Assembly (NCBI GenBank): GCA_024234975.1
Contig: JACKNH010000044.1
Coordinates: forward strand, 1 to 15,252
DNA length: 15,252 nt
Reading direction: 5' to 3'
DNA from: Gammaproteobacteria bacterium
GTDB taxonomy: Bacteria; Pseudomonadota; Gammaproteobacteria; Ga0077536
The notes below the pieces were generated by a model. The model was given only the letters and a program-made list of their open reading frames with translations, ran no database searches and was not told the DNA's origin. The translations under genes were made by a program, and so were the position numbers. Shown piece after piece: positions 14,075 through 15,252 of the stretch (its first letter is position 1; each line of letters opens with the position of its first letter).

Positions 14075-15252
14075 ATGCGCGGCGTTTACCTGTGCTGTTT
14101 GTTGTTGACGCTCTGCGGTGCCAGATTGGCCTGTGCAGCGGTTCGTCACGTTCCCGAGGAATACGCCACCATCCAGGCCGCGATTGATAGCGCGGTCAAC
14201 GGCGACACGGTGCTGGTGGCGCCAGGCGATTACGATGGTGGCATCAACTTCGCCGGCAAAGGTATCTACCTGAAGAGCGCCGCGGGGCCGTCGCAGACCA
14301 CATTGCGGCGTTCCGAGGGTGGGCAGGTGGTCTTCCTGTACACCGACGACCACGACGCCTCCATCGAAGGATTTACCATTGCGGCCAATACCGCAGGTAC
14401 CGGCTGGGCGATCAAGGTGTACCTGTCCCACGCGCGCATCGTCGGTAATGTATTCACCGGTCAGTGGGAATTCGGCGATTATCCCGCCGTTGCCATCGAT
14501 TTGCTGGAAGCGGCATCACCGGTAATCGAAGGCAACACCTTCGGCTTCAATCGTTGCGCACTCGCACCCGGATCACCTGCCGGGTCAGTCATCAGGGCCA
14601 CTGCCGGTTCGTCTGCGCAAGTCATCAATAATGTGTTTGGTCGCACGCAATGTCGGGCCATTGCCGCGGAGTTCACCAGCACATCGACCTTCACGATTAT
14701 CAACAACACGTTTTCAGACAACGCGGTCGGCGTCGCGTTGACGTATTCGAGCTTCACCGATGCCAGCGACGTGGTCATTCGCAACAACATCATCGCGCAC
14801 AGTGCTACGGCATTAACTGCGGAAAGCACCGCGGGGACGACGCTGTCCTTACAGCCTTCGATTGATCACAATCTCTTTTTTGACAATTTCGCCATCGTCA
14901 CCGGCCTGAGCGATCCAACCGCGGGCAACGCCAACGTGATAGCTGACCCGAAATTCGTCCAGATGCCGGATATCCTTCGCCTGGATATTGGTTCCCCCGC
15001 AATCAGCGCCGGGAGTGCTGATGCAGCTCCCACATTGGATATCGTCGGCACTGCTCGCAGTCCGTCAGCGGTGGACATCGGGGCGTACGAATGGGTGGCT
15101 GGGCCTGGCATACCGGTATTCGGCGAGCGCACGCCGACACTGACCGAATCCTCCGGTGACTACCAGTTTTCCATTCTGCGGCGTGAAGGCGACAGCGGAG
15201 TTCTGAACCTGTTGGTCGAGGCAGCTGCCGGTAGTGCGACTGGGGGCACAGA
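14075..15252 (+). CDS. Secreted right-handed beta-helix protein with Calx-beta domain, 3' end cut by window
   Basis: An open frame from ATG 14075 to the window edge with no stop (392 codons seen). Residues 1-22 form a signal peptide (LCCLLLTLCGA, ending ACAA). A right-handed parallel beta-helix (pectate-lyase/NosD type) follows: 'YATIQAAIDSAVNGDTVLVAPGDYDGGI' from about residue 30, then repeated short coils such as 'SPVIEGNTFGFN', 'AQVINNVFGRTQ', 'FTIINNTFSDNAVG' and 'VVIRNNIIAHS'. The closing part, 'SPAISAGSAD' and 'VDIGAYEW' (about residues 310-347), is the usual terminal cap of this exported family. From about 360, 'TLTESSGDYQFSILRREGDSGVLNLLVEA' begins a Calx-beta-like repeat, a calcium-binding module of surface adhesins. 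GGAGGGGG lies about 8 bases before the start. Likely a cell-surface or extracellular polysaccharide-interacting protein; no lyase active site can be identified. Confidence 0.88.
   Translation, partial: MRGVYLCCLLLTLCGARLACAAVRHVPEEYATIQAAIDSAVNGDTVLVAPGDYDGGINFAGKGIYLKSAAGPSQTTLRRSEGGQVVFLYTDDHDASIEGFTIAANTAGTGWAIKVYLSHARIVGNVFTGQWEFGDYPAVAIDLLEAASPVIEGNTFGFNRCALAPGSPAGSVIRATAGSSAQVINNVFGRTQCRAIAAEFTSTSTFTIINNTFSDNAVGVALTYSSFTDASDVVIRNNIIAHSATALTAESTAGTTLSLQPSIDHNLFFDNFAIVTGLSDPTAGNANVIADPKFVQMPDILRLDIGSPAISAGSADAAPTLDIVGTARSPSAVDIGAYEWVAGPGIPVFGERTPTLTESSGDYQFSILRREGDSGVLNLLVEAAAGSATGGT

Overview
The window looks like chromosomal DNA of a gram-negative, moderately high-GC proteobacterium, most likely a gammaproteobacterium. 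The evidence is a TonB-dependent outer-membrane receptor, Sec signal peptides, a PEP-CTERM-tagged exported hydrolase, YegP/DUF1508, dodecin, a Kbp/YgaU-type BON-LysM protein and a PP_4765-type flavoprotein. The genus cannot be read from the sequence. There are no tRNA, rRNA, transposase, phage or CRISPR signals. Both ends cut through genes: a TonB receptor at the left (5' end missing) and a beta-helix/Calx-beta secreted protein at the right (3' end missing).

Region 1 (1-4645) has a metal and redox flavour. It holds a TonB-dependent receptor resembling the copper receptor family (OprC/NosA type), a convergent class I glutaredoxin, a small STAS/SpoIIAA-like protein and an exported three-domain multicopper oxidase. 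The oxidase and the next gene are separated by an excellent bidirectional intrinsic terminator at 4606-4637. A copper uptake/periplasmic copper oxidation link between receptor and oxidase is an inference from family membership and proximity.

Region 2 (4663-8785) is mixed housekeeping/accessory: a PEP-CTERM GDSL/SGNH hydrolase (minus), a classical short-chain dehydrogenase (plus), an exported TPR protein (plus) and a HI0933-like flavoprotein (minus).

Region 3 (8897-12116) is the most interesting part. Four small cytosolic proteins lie in a row on the plus strand: YegP-like DUF1508, dodecin, BON-LysM Kbp-like and DUF937. They have strong ribosome binding sites and hairpins between genes. They converge on a minus-strand Ser/Thr protein kinase that carries an N-terminal degenerate receiver-like domain. 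These look like a stress/stationary-phase cassette next to a signalling kinase; the functional connection is a hypothesis.

Region 4 (12219-15252) holds an exported DUF6152-type protein (minus), a divergent exported VOC/glyoxalase-fold protein (plus), and the start of a secreted right-handed beta-helix protein that runs into a Calx-beta domain at the window edge. Several perfect inverted repeats sit between genes (for example 12164-12186) and are listed separately.
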